Assembly (NCBI GenBank): GCA_022843465.1
Contig: JALHNO010000006.1
Location: 155,128 to 219,127 of the forward strand
From: Pseudomonadota bacterium
Lineage (GTDB): Bacteria > Pseudomonadota > Gammaproteobacteria > Xanthomonadales > Ahniellaceae
Direction of reading: 5' to 3'
Length of the DNA: 64,000 nucleotides
Within the stretch, counting starts at the first letter, position 1; the number at the start of each line of letters is the position of its first letter. Positions 63,943-64,000 of this stretch are shown in pieces. The notes beneath the pieces were generated by a model. That model was not told the origin of the DNA and did no database searches. It saw only the letters and a program-made list of their open reading frames with translations. Position numbers and translations under genes: made by a program.

Positions 63943-64000
63943 GTGACACGACCAGTCGGGTCCGCAGAGCTGATCGAAGCGCGGCGCCGTCAGGCGCTGC
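63943..64000 (+). CDS. Probable IS630-type transposase, N-terminal start (partial)
   Basis: A GTG at 63943 with AGGAG 7 bases upstream opens a frame giving VTRPVGSAELIEARRRQAL before the window ends. A Pro-x-Gly-xxx-xLExRRR start of this kind is typical of the helix-turn-helix N-terminus of IS630-family transposases. Only 19 codons are visible, so the assignment is tentative. Confidence 0.5.
   Translation, partial: MTRPVGSAELIEARRRQAL

Overview
The window is chromosomal, GC-rich DNA from a gammaproteobacterium, most likely of the order Xanthomonadales (Lysobacterales). The evidence is a type II (plant-like) DAHP synthase, a spc operon with no rpmJ between secY and rpsM, a Kdo kinase of the KdkA type, the order petABC-sspAB, and GC-rich REP-like intergenic palindromes. 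The species cannot be fixed from sequence reading alone.

Layout. 1-12610 is the S10-spc-alpha ribosomal super-operon, from the end of rplC to rplQ, with secY, rpoA and an internal promoter before rpsM. Two unrecognised exported or membrane genes (12655-14055) follow rplQ with no visible terminator between, and a strong terminator closes the unit at 14121. 14472-16342 holds dsbB and class II DAHP synthase. 16469-20544 is the Anbu cluster (circularly permuted ATP-grasp, alpha-E, transglutaminase, proteasome-like hydrolase). 20644-31959 holds single genes: DUF2238, a CaiB/BaiF CoA-transferase, MgtE, a large secreted M14 carboxypeptidase, GlnE, an ELM1-like protein, a RutE-like reductase and YceI. 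32095-41459 is rich in envelope genes (zinc-finger protein, glycosyltransferase, O-antigen ligase-like protein, DUF3999/DUF2339 pair, LpxL-type acyltransferase, WaaA). 41478-45445 holds an exported phosphatase, miaB, a lytic transglycosylase and a DegS-like protease. 45707-52420 holds petABC, sspAB, a TlpA-like protein, creD and tsaB. 53554-57535 holds a secreted transglutaminase-like protein, tRNA-Gly(CCC), a RimB-like protease with RimK, a two-component system and tRNA-Ser(CGA). 57632-58267 is a tandem array of palindromic modules. 58337-63713 holds DUF6165, a GT9 glycosyltransferase, KdkA, a metallo-beta-lactamase-fold protein and moaACDE. The window ends in the first codons of a probable IS630-type transposase.

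How it works together. Most genes are housekeeping: ribosome synthesis and modification (RimK, MiaB, TsaB), cytochrome bc1 respiration, LPS core and lipid A building (WaaA, LpxL, KdkA, GT4, GT9, ligase), periplasmic redox and quality control (DsbB, TlpA-like, DegS-like), nitrogen control (GlnE) and molybdenum cofactor synthesis.

The parts least explained by known annotation are: a possible small RNA with its own OmpR-family box and terminator just upstream of the response regulator (55172-55313); a structured intergenic segment upstream of the MBL-moaACDE genes (60573-60646); a 35-bp-arm inverted repeat that includes the 3' end of tRNA-Ser, next to the 107/140-bp palindrome array; the two foreign-looking genes at the end of the alpha operon; and an orphan plus-strand terminator upstream of glnE. 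All of these are hypotheses from reading the sequence and no database search was run.
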